Notes: generated by a model not told the origin, from the sequence alone. Shown: positions 45,778 to 55,769, numbered from the stretch's first letter. The stretch: 64,000 nucleotides of DNA from Gammaproteobacteria bacterium (GCA_019634835.1 JAHCAO010000001.1:1-64000); one strand, 5' to 3'. Numbers and translations are program-made.

Positions 45778-46743
45778 TTACTTGACTGTATTCATACTGA
45801 TGAAAGCTTGGCTGCGCATTTTGGCCACCCAATTTTGTACGTTTTCTTCAAACTTGCGTTGTAATAAAAGCTGCTCAATTTGTGCGCGGCTAGGAGCAGC
45901 ATTTTTGGTATTGGAGGTACGCTCTGCAACCAACCGGATAATGTGAAATCCATTGGGCGTTTGAATAGGGCCGGCAATTTCATGGGTTTGCATGCTGATA
46001 ACATGTTGAGCAAAGGCGCTTGGAATTTCTGCTAATTTTCTCCATCCAAGATCACCTCCACTTAATGCATGATTATCACCTGATTCGGCTTGCGCTACTT
46101 CGTGGAAATTTTGTCCTTGGTTCAGTTTGACTATAATAACTTGAGCTCGTTTTTTAGCGATACCAATATCTTCTGACGACGGAGTATCAGAAAGAGGGAT
46201 TAAAATATCCTCAAGATGATATTCTTTACTATTATTGTCTTGCCAGAGCTTAGAGTGCATAAATCGGGTAATTTCATCGGGAGTGACTGAGAGATGGCCA
46301 GCGACTTCTTGCTGCTGGAGTTTTTGCACAGTCATTTGCTCACGTAGTTCGTTTCTATAATCGGCCGTTGTCATTCCATCATGATTGATCCGTTGATATA
46401 AGGCATTCACCGATAAATTGTTTTGACGAGCAATATTTTGTACAACCCGATCAACGTCTGCATCAGTGAAATTAATACCCACTTGTTTTGCGATTTGCAG
46501 TTGTAACCTTTTATTAATCAGTTGATTTAAAACTTGTTTTTTGAAAACGCTGTCGGGTGGTATACTCATTTGTTGTTGTGTGATTTGTGCTCGTGTAATA
46601 GAAAGTAAACGATTTAATTCGGATTTGGTGACCACATCATCATTAACAATAGCAACGATTTGATCGAGTGGTTCACTGCTGGGTTTTGCAAAACAATTTG
46701 GCATGATTGCAGTCAAGATTATGAATATAAATAATTTTTTCAT
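45778..46743 (-). CDS. surA: Periplasmic chaperone SurA with a single parvulin domain
   Basis: A 321-residue protein with a signal peptide (residues 1-19, ending CFA). The N-terminal SurA chaperone domain (about 25-150) is followed by one parvulin peptidyl-prolyl isomerase domain (about 170-272: YHLEDILIPL, then GGDLGWRKLAEIPSAF and GPIQTPNGFHIIRL) and a C-terminal helix. E. coli SurA is 428 residues with two parvulin domains, so one is missing here. It escorts outer-membrane proteins, notably LptD, encoded directly upstream with adjacent stop and start. Confidence 0.92.
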   Translation of the reverse strand: MKKLFIFIILTAIMPNCFAKPSSEPLDQIVAIVNDDVVTKSELNRLLSITRAQITQQQMSIPPDSVFKKQVLNQLINKRLQLQIAKQVGINFTDADVDRVVQNIARQNNLSVNALYQRINHDGMTTADYRNELREQMTVQKLQQQEVAGHLSVTPDEITRFMHSKLWQDNNSKEYHLEDILIPLSDTPSSEDIGIAKKRAQVIIVKLNQGQNFHEVAQAESGDNHALSGGDLGWRKLAEIPSAFAQHVISMQTHEIAGPIQTPNGFHIIRLVAERTSNTKNAAPSRAQIEQLLLQRKFEENVQNWVAKMRSQAFISMNTVK

Positions 46744-49350
46744 TTAATAAATTTCCTGTCCAAATTGTGAGTTATAACCTGAAATACCACTTAATAATCC
46801 GCTGGGATTACCTGTTCCGATATCACCTAATCCTTTAAGGGAGAATTGAACATAAAATTCATTGTTGTATTGGGGCCTATTGTTATTATCGGTATTGAAT
46901 CCAATAAATGCTCGTCCACCGACTAATCTGACTGCCCAACAACAAGTCTCGTATTGTAACCCATACAATAAGTTCTGCAAATGCTCATGATTCCAGTTTT
47001 GGCTCCAGCGTCCCACTGCACTCACACTTTGGAAAAGCGGCCAAGTAGCGGAGACATCAGTGACTTTTAAATTATTGCTTGCGTTAGTGGTAGTGATACC
47101 AGACAAAATATCTCCGCTGCGTGCATAGGTGTAAGCAAAATTAAAAAGATGTGCACTATCTGGAAAATATTGAAGGGCTAACGTTGTATTGTCCAATTGT
47201 TTGGAAATAGGATTCCAAATTGAGTTGACATTGACACTCCAAGATTTATTGACGTGATAATTTAAAACACCAGAAATAGGAGATAGAGAATAAGAATTGC
47301 TCGGATTGGAGGGATTGTCGCTACAGCTATTATCGTTACATAATGTGACACGGCGCTTAGCAAAATAGATAATATCGCCAACACCTAAGCGCACTTTTTC
47401 ATAGCCTGATTCTTCATCAATTAATCGTGTTGTCACACCTAGTCCGATTTGATTTGCATCGCCAATTCTGTCTATGCCAGTGAAGCGATTATAGTTAAAT
47501 AGTTGATCATAGGTCAGCGTATTCACCGTTGTGTCAAAGACGGGAATGCTGCTTTGATTACGGTATGGGATATAAGTGTAATAAAGTTGTGGCTCTAAGG
47601 TTTGCTGAAAGGCATGATGGAACAAGGTAGTATTGCGGCTTAGCGCAAGACCAGATGCAATATCTAAAATAGGTAATGCGCGATGTTTGCTAATCGGAGT
47701 TCCTGTGTCTGCCGTTTGGTGCAAATTGTAATCCGTGAGTGCGAGCTGAAGTCGGGGGTTAATATAGAATGACGACCAATATAGCGGTAAGCTGATTCCT
47801 GGTTGGGTGTGTAGCCGGTTGCCGATGGGTAGATTTGCTGGGGAACCTGGTGTATTAAGAATATCAAAATGTGTTATTTCATTATTAATGAAATATTCCA
47901 ATCCATATGGTTGGTCTGGGTAGTCACCATTTAAGATGAGTTGCGGAAAGCGGCGATATTGATTCAAAACAGGAGATTCATTAATAGGATGTAATGTTTG
48001 GTAAGCTTGGATACGGCCAGTGAAGTTCCAATTTTGTCCTTTGTAATAAAGATCGCCTTCCTGCAATAATTGGTTTGCTGAAATTTCATTTAGACTGCGC
48101 CCAAAATCACGCAGATAATAATCATCGCTTGCATAGTTATAATCAATATGGCTTGACCAATGTTCATTAAATCTCGAATCATTGCGCCACAATAAGCCCT
48201 TACGCGTATCGCTAGCATGAAGCAATCGGTTTAACTCCGCTTGTGTGACGCTAGCCGTTTGTGTTGGTGTATCCACAGGATTAGTGTATTGGGGATTGTG
48301 TTTTGCAGAAGATTGAAAATCATGAAATGCTTTGTCAGAAGGTAGAATGCTAAAGTTAATATTACCTTCACTTGTTGATGTTAAATAGCGAAAATTATCA
48401 GATAACTGCACGCCGCGTTTAGTCAATATGCCAGGCGTGAGGATCATGTCATAGTTCGGTGCAAGGTTCCAATAAAATGGTGCTAGTACATAAGGTCCCC
48501 ATTTGTTGGATCCACCTAGTGTTGGCCATAAGAACCCTGTTTTACGCTGTTTATCTATGGAGAAGTTGATATAAGGTATGTATAAGACAGGAATGTTTTT
48601 TACCAAAACACGCGCATGGGTCGCATAGCCGCGCCCCGTATTTTTATTGAGAACGATATGGCTGGCCTTGACTTGCCAAGTAGGGTTAACAGGGGAGCAC
48701 GTGCTATAACTTGCTCTTGATAACTCATATATTTTGGGATGCGTTTGTGAAAATTCATATGCTCCTCCCCAAGCAGTCAATCCTGTGACTTTCCTCTCGT
48801 TTTGTATGTCTTTCGGGGAAAGGTGTGGTGCAATGATTTTGTTTGTATGAATTGAAGTCCGGTACAAGATATCAATGAGAGACTTTGATTTAGTTTCAAA
48901 TCGGTAACGTCCTTTTTTACCTATAATTAAACTGTTGGGTTCGCGCAGTCGGACATTGCCAATCATATCTATCGTGCTTAATTTACCTGTCGTAGGATCC
49001 CGATATAAGTAGGCTTTGTTAGCAGTCATCTGCTGTCCTTGGCGAGTTATTGTTACTTTATCTTCAAGCAATGAGGTTGTTCGCTGAGACAATAGACCTC
49101 CACCGCTAGTGACAGTGACGGCATTGTCTTTTTCAGCCTCCGTGGAATAGACAAAAGGTTGTTCCAAGTAATAACCGCCACAATCACTAGCCGGGTTGTC
49201 CACCCATCCTAGCTGTTTAGCAATCGTTTCACTGGCTAATGTTGAGGGCACGGCGGTCTTTTCGGTAGCAGACAATGCGATGAATGGTATAAAAATAAGG
49301 TATATCGCAAGGATAGTGATAATGAGGGTTGATTTTTTTCTTACAGACAT
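46744..49350 (-). CDS. lptD: LPS-assembly outer-membrane protein LptD
   Basis: An 868-residue precursor of the LPS translocon. A signal peptide (about 1-28) is followed by an OstA-like jellyroll (about 85-220) and a large beta-barrel with repeated aromatic-ended strands. Cys57 near the N-terminus, another in ASYSTCSP, and the adjacent Cys pair in YETCCWAV match the Cys residues whose disulfides join the domains in E. coli LptD. With LptE it places LPS in the outer leaflet. It is the first gene of lptD-surA-pdxA and divergent from amgK-murU. Confidence 0.95.
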   Translation of the reverse strand: MSVRKKSTLIITILAIYLIFIPFIALSATEKTAVPSTLASETIAKQLGWVDNPASDCGGYYLEQPFVYSTEAEKDNAVTVTSGGGLLSQRTTSLLEDKVTITRQGQQMTANKAYLYRDPTTGKLSTIDMIGNVRLREPNSLIIGKKGRYRFETKSKSLIDILYRTSIHTNKIIAPHLSPKDIQNERKVTGLTAWGGAYEFSQTHPKIYELSRASYSTCSPVNPTWQVKASHIVLNKNTGRGYATHARVLVKNIPVLYIPYINFSIDKQRKTGFLWPTLGGSNKWGPYVLAPFYWNLAPNYDMILTPGILTKRGVQLSDNFRYLTSTSEGNINFSILPSDKAFHDFQSSAKHNPQYTNPVDTPTQTASVTQAELNRLLHASDTRKGLLWRNDSRFNEHWSSHIDYNYASDDYYLRDFGRSLNEISANQLLQEGDLYYKGQNWNFTGRIQAYQTLHPINESPVLNQYRRFPQLILNGDYPDQPYGLEYFINNEITHFDILNTPGSPANLPIGNRLHTQPGISLPLYWSSFYINPRLQLALTDYNLHQTADTGTPISKHRALPILDIASGLALSRNTTLFHHAFQQTLEPQLYYTYIPYRNQSSIPVFDTTVNTLTYDQLFNYNRFTGIDRIGDANQIGLGVTTRLIDEESGYEKVRLGVGDIIYFAKRRVTLCNDNSCSDNPSNPSNSYSLSPISGVLNYHVNKSWSVNVNSIWNPISKQLDNTTLALQYFPDSAHLFNFAYTYARSGDILSGITTTNASNNLKVTDVSATWPLFQSVSAVGRWSQNWNHEHLQNLLYGLQYETCCWAVRLVGGRAFIGFNTDNNNRPQYNNEFYVQFSLKGLGDIGTGNPSGLLSGISGYNSQFGQEIY

Positions 49351-49478
49351 TTTTAAATCTCTGAGCTATATTCTTTTTTCCCCAGTGAGAAAAGAGTGGT
49401 TTTCAGTACCATAAAGGTCTGTGAAAGTGTTAACTGATCCTCACAATAAAGCGTCAGTGTAACGAAAAGAGGTAGCTA

Positions 49479-50513
49479 ATGGAATCTGCACATGACTTGA
49501 GATTATCAGAATTGAAAAAAACTGAACGGAGGCTGGCTATTGAGCGCTGGCTTCAGATAAGTTGCGGTATACCATCGCCTGTTTTGCAGCCAATGGTTGG
49601 TGATGCAAGTTTGCGTTGTTATTTTCGTGTTGAGGTCCATGGAACTTCTTTTGTTGTGATGGATGCTCCGCCGCTGCATGAGAATTGTCATTCTTACATA
49701 GCAATTTCTAAGGCATTAAAAAATATTGGATTACACGTCCCTGAGGTGATAGTTGCAGAGTTAGAGCAGGGTTTTTTATTGATTACCGATTTAGGTAATG
49801 CGACTTTTTTAAATACATTGAATACTGAAAATGCAGATAAACTTTATGGTCTTGCCCTTGATGCATTAGCTGTGCTGCAAGGATGTCGGATGGTAGAAGG
49901 GTACATTATACCGCCATTTACTGCTGATTTTATGTGGAAAGAGTGGGCATGGCATAAGGAATGGTTTTTGGGTAAATTGCTTGGATTATTGCCGCTTTCT
50001 GCTGAGAAAGATCTGGATCATTGTTACGAACACATTGTGGAATCTGCAGTGTCGCAACCTCAAGTATTCATGCATCGTGATTATCATTCCGCCAATTTAA
50101 TGGTGTTGCCGCAGGATAAGGTGGGTATTCTGGATTTTCAAGATGCATTTATTGGCCCTGTGACGTATGATTTGGTTTCTTTGTTGCGAGATGCATACAT
50201 TAATTGGCCGCAGGAGCAAGTGCGTCAATGGGCCATTAATTATTGGCAGAAATTGCATGGATTAGGTGTCTTGACAACGACGCATCAGGAGTTTTTACGT
50301 TGGTTTGATCTCATGGGGGTGCAGAGACAGTTAAAAGCATTACTAACATTTGCACGCAAGCATGTACGTGATCATCAATCTCATTACCTGCATCATATCC
50401 CACGTACGTTAGAGTATTTAATCAGCGTGAGTCAACATTATGCTGAACTTTCCGCGTTATATGAATATTTATACATGACGGTACAACCTGCATTTGCAAG
50501 GGTCATCAAATGA
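49479..50513 (+). CDS. amgK: N-acetylmuramate/N-acetylglucosamine kinase
   Basis: A 344-residue phosphotransferase of the aminoglycoside-kinase fold. The Brenner-type motif HRDYHSANLMV (about 198-208) and the metal-binding LDFQDAFIGPVTYDLVSL (about 218-235) are intact. It overlaps murU by 4 bases and lies divergent from lptD, the same neighbourhood as in Pseudomonas. AmgK phosphorylates recycled MurNAc at the anomeric position, the first step of a MurA-independent route to UDP-MurNAc linked to fosfomycin tolerance. Confidence 0.92.
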   Translation: MESAHDLRLSELKKTERRLAIERWLQISCGIPSPVLQPMVGDASLRCYFRVEVHGTSFVVMDAPPLHENCHSYIAISKALKNIGLHVPEVIVAELEQGFLLITDLGNATFLNTLNTENADKLYGLALDALAVLQGCRMVEGYIIPPFTADFMWKEWAWHKEWFLGKLLGLLPLSAEKDLDHCYEHIVESAVSQPQVFMHRDYHSANLMVLPQDKVGILDFQDAFIGPVTYDLVSLLRDAYINWPQEQVRQWAINYWQKLHGLGVLTTTHQEFLRWFDLMGVQRQLKALLTFARKHVRDHQSHYLHHIPRTLEYLISVSQHYAELSALYEYLYMTVQPAFARVIK

Positions 50514-51175
50514 AGCGTGCTATGATTTTGGCAGCTGGCCGTGGCGAGCGCATGGGTGATCTGACTGCGCGTGTACCTAAACCGTTACTGCGTGTGGCTG
50601 GACACTATCTTATTGAATACGCTATTTTCAGCCTCAAACGAGCAGGTATTGACGAGATAGTGATCAATGTCTCTTATTTAGGTGAGCAAATTAAAAATGC
50701 ACTCGGTGATGGCGCACAGTATGGTGTAAAAATTTTTTATTCAGAAGAACCCAAGCGGCTAGAGACAGGCGGTGGGATTTTTCAAGCGCTGCCATTATTA
50801 GGAAAAGAGCCGTTTCTTGTTATTAGCAGTGATGTCATGACTGACTATCCTCTTGAGCGATTATTGCAAGCTCCTGATGGGGTAGCGCATTTAGTGATGG
50901 TGCCAAATCCAATCTATCATCCAAAGGGAGACTATGGTCTTCGTGGTGACAGGATTGATATCAATGCTGGCCCAACTCGGACTTTTGCTAACATAGGCGT
51001 GTACAAGCCGGAATTATTTGCTGATTGTAAGGCAGGTCATTTTCGTTTAACAAACGTGTTGAATCCAGCAATTGTGGCCGGTAGAGTGACAGGAGAACTT
51101 TATCAGGGACAGTGGTATAACGTAGGCACGTCAAACGATTTGGCGGAAGTCAACAGACTGTTTGCTAGACGGTAA
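50510..51175 (+). CDS. murU: N-acetylmuramate-1-phosphate uridylyltransferase
   Basis: A 221-residue nucleotidyltransferase. The N-terminal signature AMILAAGRGERMGDLTARVP, followed by KPLL, binds UTP; the metal-binding Asp in VISSDVMTDYP and the ETGGG motif near 84 are present. It completes the AmgK-MurU route by making UDP-MurNAc from MurNAc-1-phosphate. It is translationally coupled to amgK and followed directly by a convergent tRNA gene. Confidence 0.92.
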   Translation: MKRAMILAAGRGERMGDLTARVPKPLLRVAGHYLIEYAIFSLKRAGIDEIVINVSYLGEQIKNALGDGAQYGVKIFYSEEPKRLETGGGIFQALPLLGKEPFLVISSDVMTDYPLERLLQAPDGVAHLVMVPNPIYHPKGDYGLRGDRIDINAGPTRTFANIGVYKPELFADCKAGHFRLTNVLNPAIVAGRVTGELYQGQWYNVGTSNDLAEVNRLFARR

Positions 51176-51182
51176 CTAGAAT

Positions 51183-51256
51183 CGCGCCCGAGAGGATTCG
51201 AACCTCCGACCCTTGGCTTCGGAAACCAATACTCTATCCAACTGAGCTACGGGCGC
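51183..51256 (-). tRNA. tRNA-Arg, anticodon CCG
   Basis: The minus strand folds into a complete cloverleaf of 74 bases: acceptor stem GCGCCCG paired with CGGGCGC, D-loop AGCTCAGTTGGATAGAG, anticodon loop TTCCGAA and T-arm GGAGGTTCGAATCCTC. The anticodon CCG reads CGG (Arg). The 3' CCA is not encoded. The discriminator base is G. Confidence 0.96.
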
Positions 51257-51498
51257 ACGCGGACGCTACAAATATCTTATTTATCCTTAATATGCAATAG
51301 ACCTTAGTAAAGGTTCGGGGAACCTGCTGAAAAAATAGCCTCGGCTGGGTGTCGTCCCTTTGCGGAGGTTGCCAATTGAATTCGAAAGGATCACGGCTAT
51401 TTCATGGCTGGAGACAAGGGGATCCAGCTGCGATTATCACTATCACCAAACATTCACGACCTTAGACACTCTTCTCGAAAAATCATAAGGAAATTATC
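51257..51498. other. Intergenic region with potential RNA secondary structure
   Basis: Between the tRNA and comM, a tight hairpin AGGTTCGGGGAACCT (51311-51325) is followed by GAAAAAATAGCC (51329-51340), which can pair with GGCTATTTC (51395-51403) around a GC-rich interior. This could be a small structured RNA or a long leader of comM. It is not a match to any RNA family I recognise. Confidence 0.35.
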
Positions 51499-53013
51499 AT
51501 GGCACTTGCTATCGTTTATAGTCGGGCTTCATCTGGCATTACTGCACCGTTAGTCACAGTGGAGGCGCATTTATCTTTTGGAATGGCAGGATTTTTCATT
51601 GTTGGTTTGCCAGAAGCAGCAGTAAAAGAAAGCAGAGACCGTGTGCGTAGTGCATTAATGAATACACATTTTGAATTCCCTAGCCGTCGTATCACGATTA
51701 ACTTGGCACCTGCTGATTTACCTAAAGAAGGAGGGCGTTTTGATTTGCCTATTGCGTTGGGAATACTCGCTGCATCAGGGCAACTTCCTCATGATATTTT
51801 TGAAGATTATGAATTTACAGGAGAGTTAGCATTGTCAGGAGAATTGCGTTCAGTACGCGGCATTTTGCCGGTGGCACTAGGTGCATATCATGCAAAGCGG
51901 ATATTAATTGTTCCGCATCATAATTCAGCAGAAGCGGTGTTAATCCAAGAAGCGAGAGTGTTATCTGCCAAACATTTACTGGATGTATGTGCGCATTTAA
52001 AGGGTGAGCGGTCATTGCCAAGCTGCCAATCTAATGAAGGTAAGCGGCAAATTGAAACCAACTTGGATATCGCTGATGTCAAAGGGCAACCTATTGCGAA
52101 ACGTGCACTTGAAATTGCAGCGGCAGGAAGACACAGTTTATTATTTATTGGTCCACCAGGAACAGGCAAGACGATGTTAGCTAGTCGGCTTCCTAGTTTA
52201 TTACCTGAATTAAGCGATCAGGAAGCATTGGAAGTGGCAGCCATTGCTTCTGTTAGCAACAATGGATTTGATCCAAAGCAATGGAAACATATTCCATTCC
52301 GTTCTCCTCATCACAGCAGTTCTAGTGTAGCTGTCGTAGGAGGAGGTCGTCCTCCGCATCCAGGCGAAATTTCACTGGCACATCATGGCGTTTTATTTCT
52401 CGATGAGTTACCAGAATTTAATCGTCATGTTCTTGAATGCATGCGTGAACCATTAGAATCAGGTTCTGTGACTATCTCACGAGCCGCTTTTCAAACTGTT
52501 TTCCCCGCGCATTTTCAATTGATTGCTGCCATGAACCCATGTCCATGTGGTTACGCTGGCAGTATAGTGGATGCTTGCTCTTGTGCGAAAGAACAAATCA
52601 AACGCTATCTGGGCAAGATTTCTGGCCCTTTACTTGATCGTATTGATATGCACGTTGAAGTAGCACAGTTATCACCCGAGTTATTAGCTCAGTCACGTAA
52701 TACAGCTGAAACAAGTTCTGTAGTACGTCAAAGAGTCATCGAGGCGCGGCAATATCAACAGAAAAGACAAGGAAAATATAATACCGCATTGACAGTACCA
52801 GAACTTGATTCCTATAGTAATCTTCAGCAGGATGCTCAGCGTGTGCTTCACCAGGTGGTATCAAAGTTTAATTTGTCAGCGCGTGCGTATCATCGGATTA
52901 TTAAGATTGCCCGTACTATTGCTGATCTTGAATATAACAGCATAATACACGCAGGACATCTTGGTGAAGCCTTAAGCTATCGCTGCTTAGATCGTTCAAA
53001 GCGCATGATTTAA
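51499..53013 (+). CDS. comM: ComM/YifB-family Mg-chelatase-like AAA+ ATPase
   Basis: A 504-residue protein. An N-terminal Lon-protease-like domain (about 1-165) is followed by the AAA+ module with Walker A GPPGTGKT at 218-225, Walker B VLFLDELPEF near 300, and the Cys cluster NPCPCGY ... CSC (about 347-365), then the C-terminal Mg_chelatase_C domain. ComM is a branch-migration helicase that helps integrate transformed DNA. The start has AAGGAAAT upstream. It is a single gene. Confidence 0.94.
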   Translation: MALAIVYSRASSGITAPLVTVEAHLSFGMAGFFIVGLPEAAVKESRDRVRSALMNTHFEFPSRRITINLAPADLPKEGGRFDLPIALGILAASGQLPHDIFEDYEFTGELALSGELRSVRGILPVALGAYHAKRILIVPHHNSAEAVLIQEARVLSAKHLLDVCAHLKGERSLPSCQSNEGKRQIETNLDIADVKGQPIAKRALEIAAAGRHSLLFIGPPGTGKTMLASRLPSLLPELSDQEALEVAAIASVSNNGFDPKQWKHIPFRSPHHSSSSVAVVGGGRPPHPGEISLAHHGVLFLDELPEFNRHVLECMREPLESGSVTISRAAFQTVFPAHFQLIAAMNPCPCGYAGSIVDACSCAKEQIKRYLGKISGPLLDRIDMHVEVAQLSPELLAQSRNTAETSSVVRQRVIEARQYQQKRQGKYNTALTVPELDSYSNLQQDAQRVLHQVVSKFNLSARAYHRIIKIARTIADLEYNSIIHAGHLGEALSYRCLDRSKRMI

Positions 53014-53164
53014 TTGGACAAGTTTTTGCTCTTATGGAGGAGGATGAAAGCGGGAAGTTTTTTTGATAAGGACTATAATAAAAGCAGGCTAGCAAATTAT
53101 CCCTATAAGATGTATAGCGTGTGATATAGCACTTAGAATAATGAATGAGAATGAGGAGGATGGT

Positions 53165-53560
53165 ATGCCAATGATATTCTACCCCCATATAGATGACATA
53201 CAGCGAGGGACATTGGGAGAAAGAATTGATATTTTAATGGAAGCGGCGGAACGTTATAAAGCGGTAGTGCTTGACGAATCATCAAAGGCGGCTGTTGATC
53301 TCAATAAACGGATGGTGCCGCGAGAACAATTAGCAGCTTACAACTGGGAAGAAATCGCGCGTGTCTTGCGTGAAATAAGAGAATTACCAGAAAGTAATAA
53401 AATAGACAAATCTAGAAAAGGGGATCTTTTGGCTAAGTTAGCGGAAGTATATGAAGTGTTGCGTGCTGCTAAAATGTCTAAGTTGGAAGCTGTTAGGCTT
53501 GCTTTGATCAGTGAATCTAATCAATTACGAGGCAGCAGCGGGGCTTCTCAAGTAGCATGA
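53165..53560 (+). CDS. Conserved-looking cytosolic protein of unknown function
   Basis: About 131 residues from the ATG at 53165, which has a very strong GAGGAGG 5 bases upstream; an in-frame ATG at 53141 is less likely. It is soluble, charged and predicted to be mostly helical (residues 20-120), with no motif I know. It sits between comM and the convergent rpoH gene, 21 bases from it. The function is unknown; regulatory or structural roles are guesses. Confidence 0.6.
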   Translation: MPMIFYPHIDDIQRGTLGERIDILMEAAERYKAVVLDESSKAAVDLNKRMVPREQLAAYNWEEIARVLREIRELPESNKIDKSRKGDLLAKLAEVYEVLRAAKMSKLEAVRLALISESNQLRGSSGASQVA

Positions 53561-53581
53561 TTTACATTGATCCCTTTTATT

Positions 53582-54445
53582 TCACGCAGCAGTAGTTTCT
53601 TCAAACGCGGCACGTAATTTTTGCAGGGCATTTTTTTCTAGCTGGCGTACTCGCTCTGCAGAAATTTGATATTTGTCAGCTAAATCTTGTAACGTCAATT
53701 TATTCTCATCTAGCCAGCGGGCACGGATAATGTCTTGGCTGCGTTCATCCAGCTTGCCCAGTGCGTGATAAATAGTATCGTTGGATTGTTCTGACCAGTC
53801 CGCTTTTTCTAATTGTTGTGCTGGATTATAACTCATGTCTTCTAAAAAGCCTGCAGGTGCAAAATGATAGTCGTCATCATCGTCACTATGACCGTCAAAC
53901 GAGGTGTCGGAGGTAGCTAGACGCATTTCCATTTCTCTGACGGTTTCAGGTTTTACTTTCAAATCTCTGGCGATATCGTTAATTTCTTGCCGTGTCATCC
54001 AGCCAAGACGTTTTTTGAGATTACGCAAATTGAAGAAAAGCTTGCGTTGAGCTTTTGTAGTGGCAACTTTCACGATACGCCAATTTCGCAAAATATATTC
54101 GTGAATTTCAGCTTTAATCCAATGCATAGCGAAGGTAACTAGGCGAACGCCCATGTCTGGATTAAAACGCTTGACTGCTTTCATCAAGCCAATATTACCT
54201 TCTTGGATGAGATCAGCTAAGGGTAAGCCATATCCCATGTAGCCTTTAGCAACTCGAGCAACATAGCGTAAATGTGCTAAAATCAATCGCTTAGCTGCTG
54301 CTAACTCATTGTTTTTTTGCAGGCGGACAGCAAGATCGTGTTCTTCTTCCTGAGACAGCATGGGAATCTGGTTTACATAATGTAAATAGGCTTCTAGGCT
54401 GCTGACCGGCAGGCGAATATCAATGGTTTGTAAGCTTGTATTCAT
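53582..54445 (-). CDS. rpoH: Heat-shock sigma factor RpoH (sigma-32)
   Basis: A 287-residue sigma-70-family factor. Regions 1.2-2 run from about 15 to 130 ([44 protein letters not shown]); the RpoH box QRKLFFNLR at about 133-141 is diagnostic. Region 4.2 carries the helix-turn-helix [20 protein letters not shown] near the end. It directs core polymerase to chaperone and protease promoters. The usual ftsE-ftsX genes between ftsY and rpoH are missing. A strong hairpin lies in its upstream region. Confidence 0.95.
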   Translation of the reverse strand: MNTSLQTIDIRLPVSSLEAYLHYVNQIPMLSQEEEHDLAVRLQKNNELAAAKRLILAHLRYVARVAKGYMGYGLPLADLIQEGNIGLMKAVKRFNPDMGVRLVTFAMHWIKAEIHEYILRNWRIVKVATTKAQRKLFFNLRNLKKRLGWMTRQEINDIARDLKVKPETVREMEMRLATSDTSFDGHSDDDDDYHFAPAGFLEDMSYNPAQQLEKADWSEQSNDTIYHALGKLDERSQDIIRARWLDENKLTLQDLADKYQISAERVRQLEKNALQKLRAAFEETTAA

Positions 54446-54502
54446 ATTGCCTCATGTGGCTTATTTTTGAAAAATGATAGATAACCATTTTCAGGGGTTA
54501 TA

Positions 54503-54541
54503 GCGGTATTTGAACGTGGGCTGCTCCCGTTCAGATACCGC
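54503..54541 (-). promoter_or_regulatory. Hairpin in the ftsY-rpoH interval
   Basis: Fourteen-base arms (54503-54516 and 54528-54541) pair with one mismatch around a 11-base loop. On the transcribed strand no T run follows, so it is not a standard terminator. It ends about 60 bases before the rpoH start and may lie in the rpoH leader or mark the 3' end of ftsY mRNA. Confidence 0.45.
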
Positions 54542-54600
54542 CATAATATACTAAATATTAGGCTCTGTTGACAATGGATTCATCGGTCAGCGTCCTTAGC

Positions 54601-55626
54601 TTAAGTAGCGAATAATGCATCTACAAAGTCATCGGCTTGGAAGGGGCGTAGATCTTGGATTCCTTCTCCTACTCCAATGAATCTAATGGGGATTTTGGTT
54701 TGCTTAGCAATGGCAAAAATAATACCGCCCTTCGCTGTTCCATCTAATTTAGTCAATACAATGCCGGTGACACCCATTGCTTCATTAAATTGTTTTACTT
54801 GAGTCAATGCATTCTGTCCTAGCGTAGCGTCGAGCACAATCAGTGTTTCATGAGGTGCACTGGGGTCAATTTTCGCCAGTACTCGTTTCACTTTTTGTAG
54901 CTCAGCCATGAGGTTTGATTGGGTATGTAAGCGACCAGCGGTATCGGCAATGAGTACTTCAATATGGCGAGCTTTAGCAGCTTCCATCGCGTCATAGATC
55001 ACCGCTGCAGTGTCGGCACCAGGTTGCTGGGCAATAACAGGGACTTGATTGCGAGTACCCCAAATTTGTAACTGCTCAATGGCTGCTGCTCGAAAGGTAT
55101 CTCCAGCTGCCAGCATGACATTTATTTGATTTTGCTTAAAATGATTGGCTAACTTACCAATAGTCGTTGTTTTGCCTGAGCCATTGATACCAATCACAAG
55201 AATAACGTAAGGTTTATTTTCAGAGAGGATGGATAAAGGCGCAGTACAAGGACGTAAAATGGCTTTCATTTCTTCTTGTAAGCATTGAAATGCTGCTTGT
55301 GTGTCGTTCAATTCATTGCGAGCTAATTTCTTGGTAAGTGTTTGAATGAGTTGATCGGTAGTTTCGACACCTACATCGGCGGAAAGTAAAGCCATCTCGA
55401 TTTCGTTGAGTAAGTCTTGATTTAGCTCTTTTTTACCGAGAAAAAGATTGGCCATCCCTGTGGCAAATGTGGCGCGGGTTTTTGCAAGACCTTGCTTGAG
55501 GCGGGTAAAAAAACCAGTCGATTTATTAACGTGGATATCTTCTTGTGGTGGTGTTACCAGTGGTGCTGATGTTTCAATACGTTCAAGAGGATCCGATTTT
55601 TTCTTTCTTTTAAGAAAATCAAACAT
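54601..55626 (-). CDS. ftsY: Signal recognition particle receptor FtsY
   Basis: A 341-residue SRP GTPase with the NG domain complete: N domain about 45-130, G1 GINGSGKTT (about 148), DTFRAAA, G3 DTAGR (about 236) and G4 TKLDG (about 293), ending with the FIGVGEGIQDLRPF segment. The acidic A domain is very short compared with E. coli (497 residues), as in many other bacteria. It brings ribosome-nascent chain complexes to SecYEG. It is upstream of rpoH and divergent from rsmD. Confidence 0.95.
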   Translation of the reverse strand: MFDFLKRKKKSDPLERIETSAPLVTPPQEDIHVNKSTGFFTRLKQGLAKTRATFATGMANLFLGKKELNQDLLNEIEMALLSADVGVETTDQLIQTLTKKLARNELNDTQAAFQCLQEEMKAILRPCTAPLSILSENKPYVILVIGINGSGKTTTIGKLANHFKQNQINVMLAAGDTFRAAAIEQLQIWGTRNQVPVIAQQPGADTAAVIYDAMEAAKARHIEVLIADTAGRLHTQSNLMAELQKVKRVLAKIDPSAPHETLIVLDATLGQNALTQVKQFNEAMGVTGIVLTKLDGTAKGGIIFAIAKQTKIPIRFIGVGEGIQDLRPFQADDFVDALFAT

Positions 55627-55769
55627 GGTTTACCTATTCGTATCATGGCGCCAGTAAATTTGTTGGATAGTTGTATTGATGGGTAACTGGTACTTAGGAT
55701 CTATTTCGAACTACATCTAACTAGGTTAGCAGTGACCATCAGGAGTTTAATGTTAGCATAGTTTAAAGA

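Noticed and set aside
51300..51460. SRP RNA, 6S RNA, RNase P RNA or tmRNA
   Set aside because: Signature sequences of each are missing; only generic pairing is seen.
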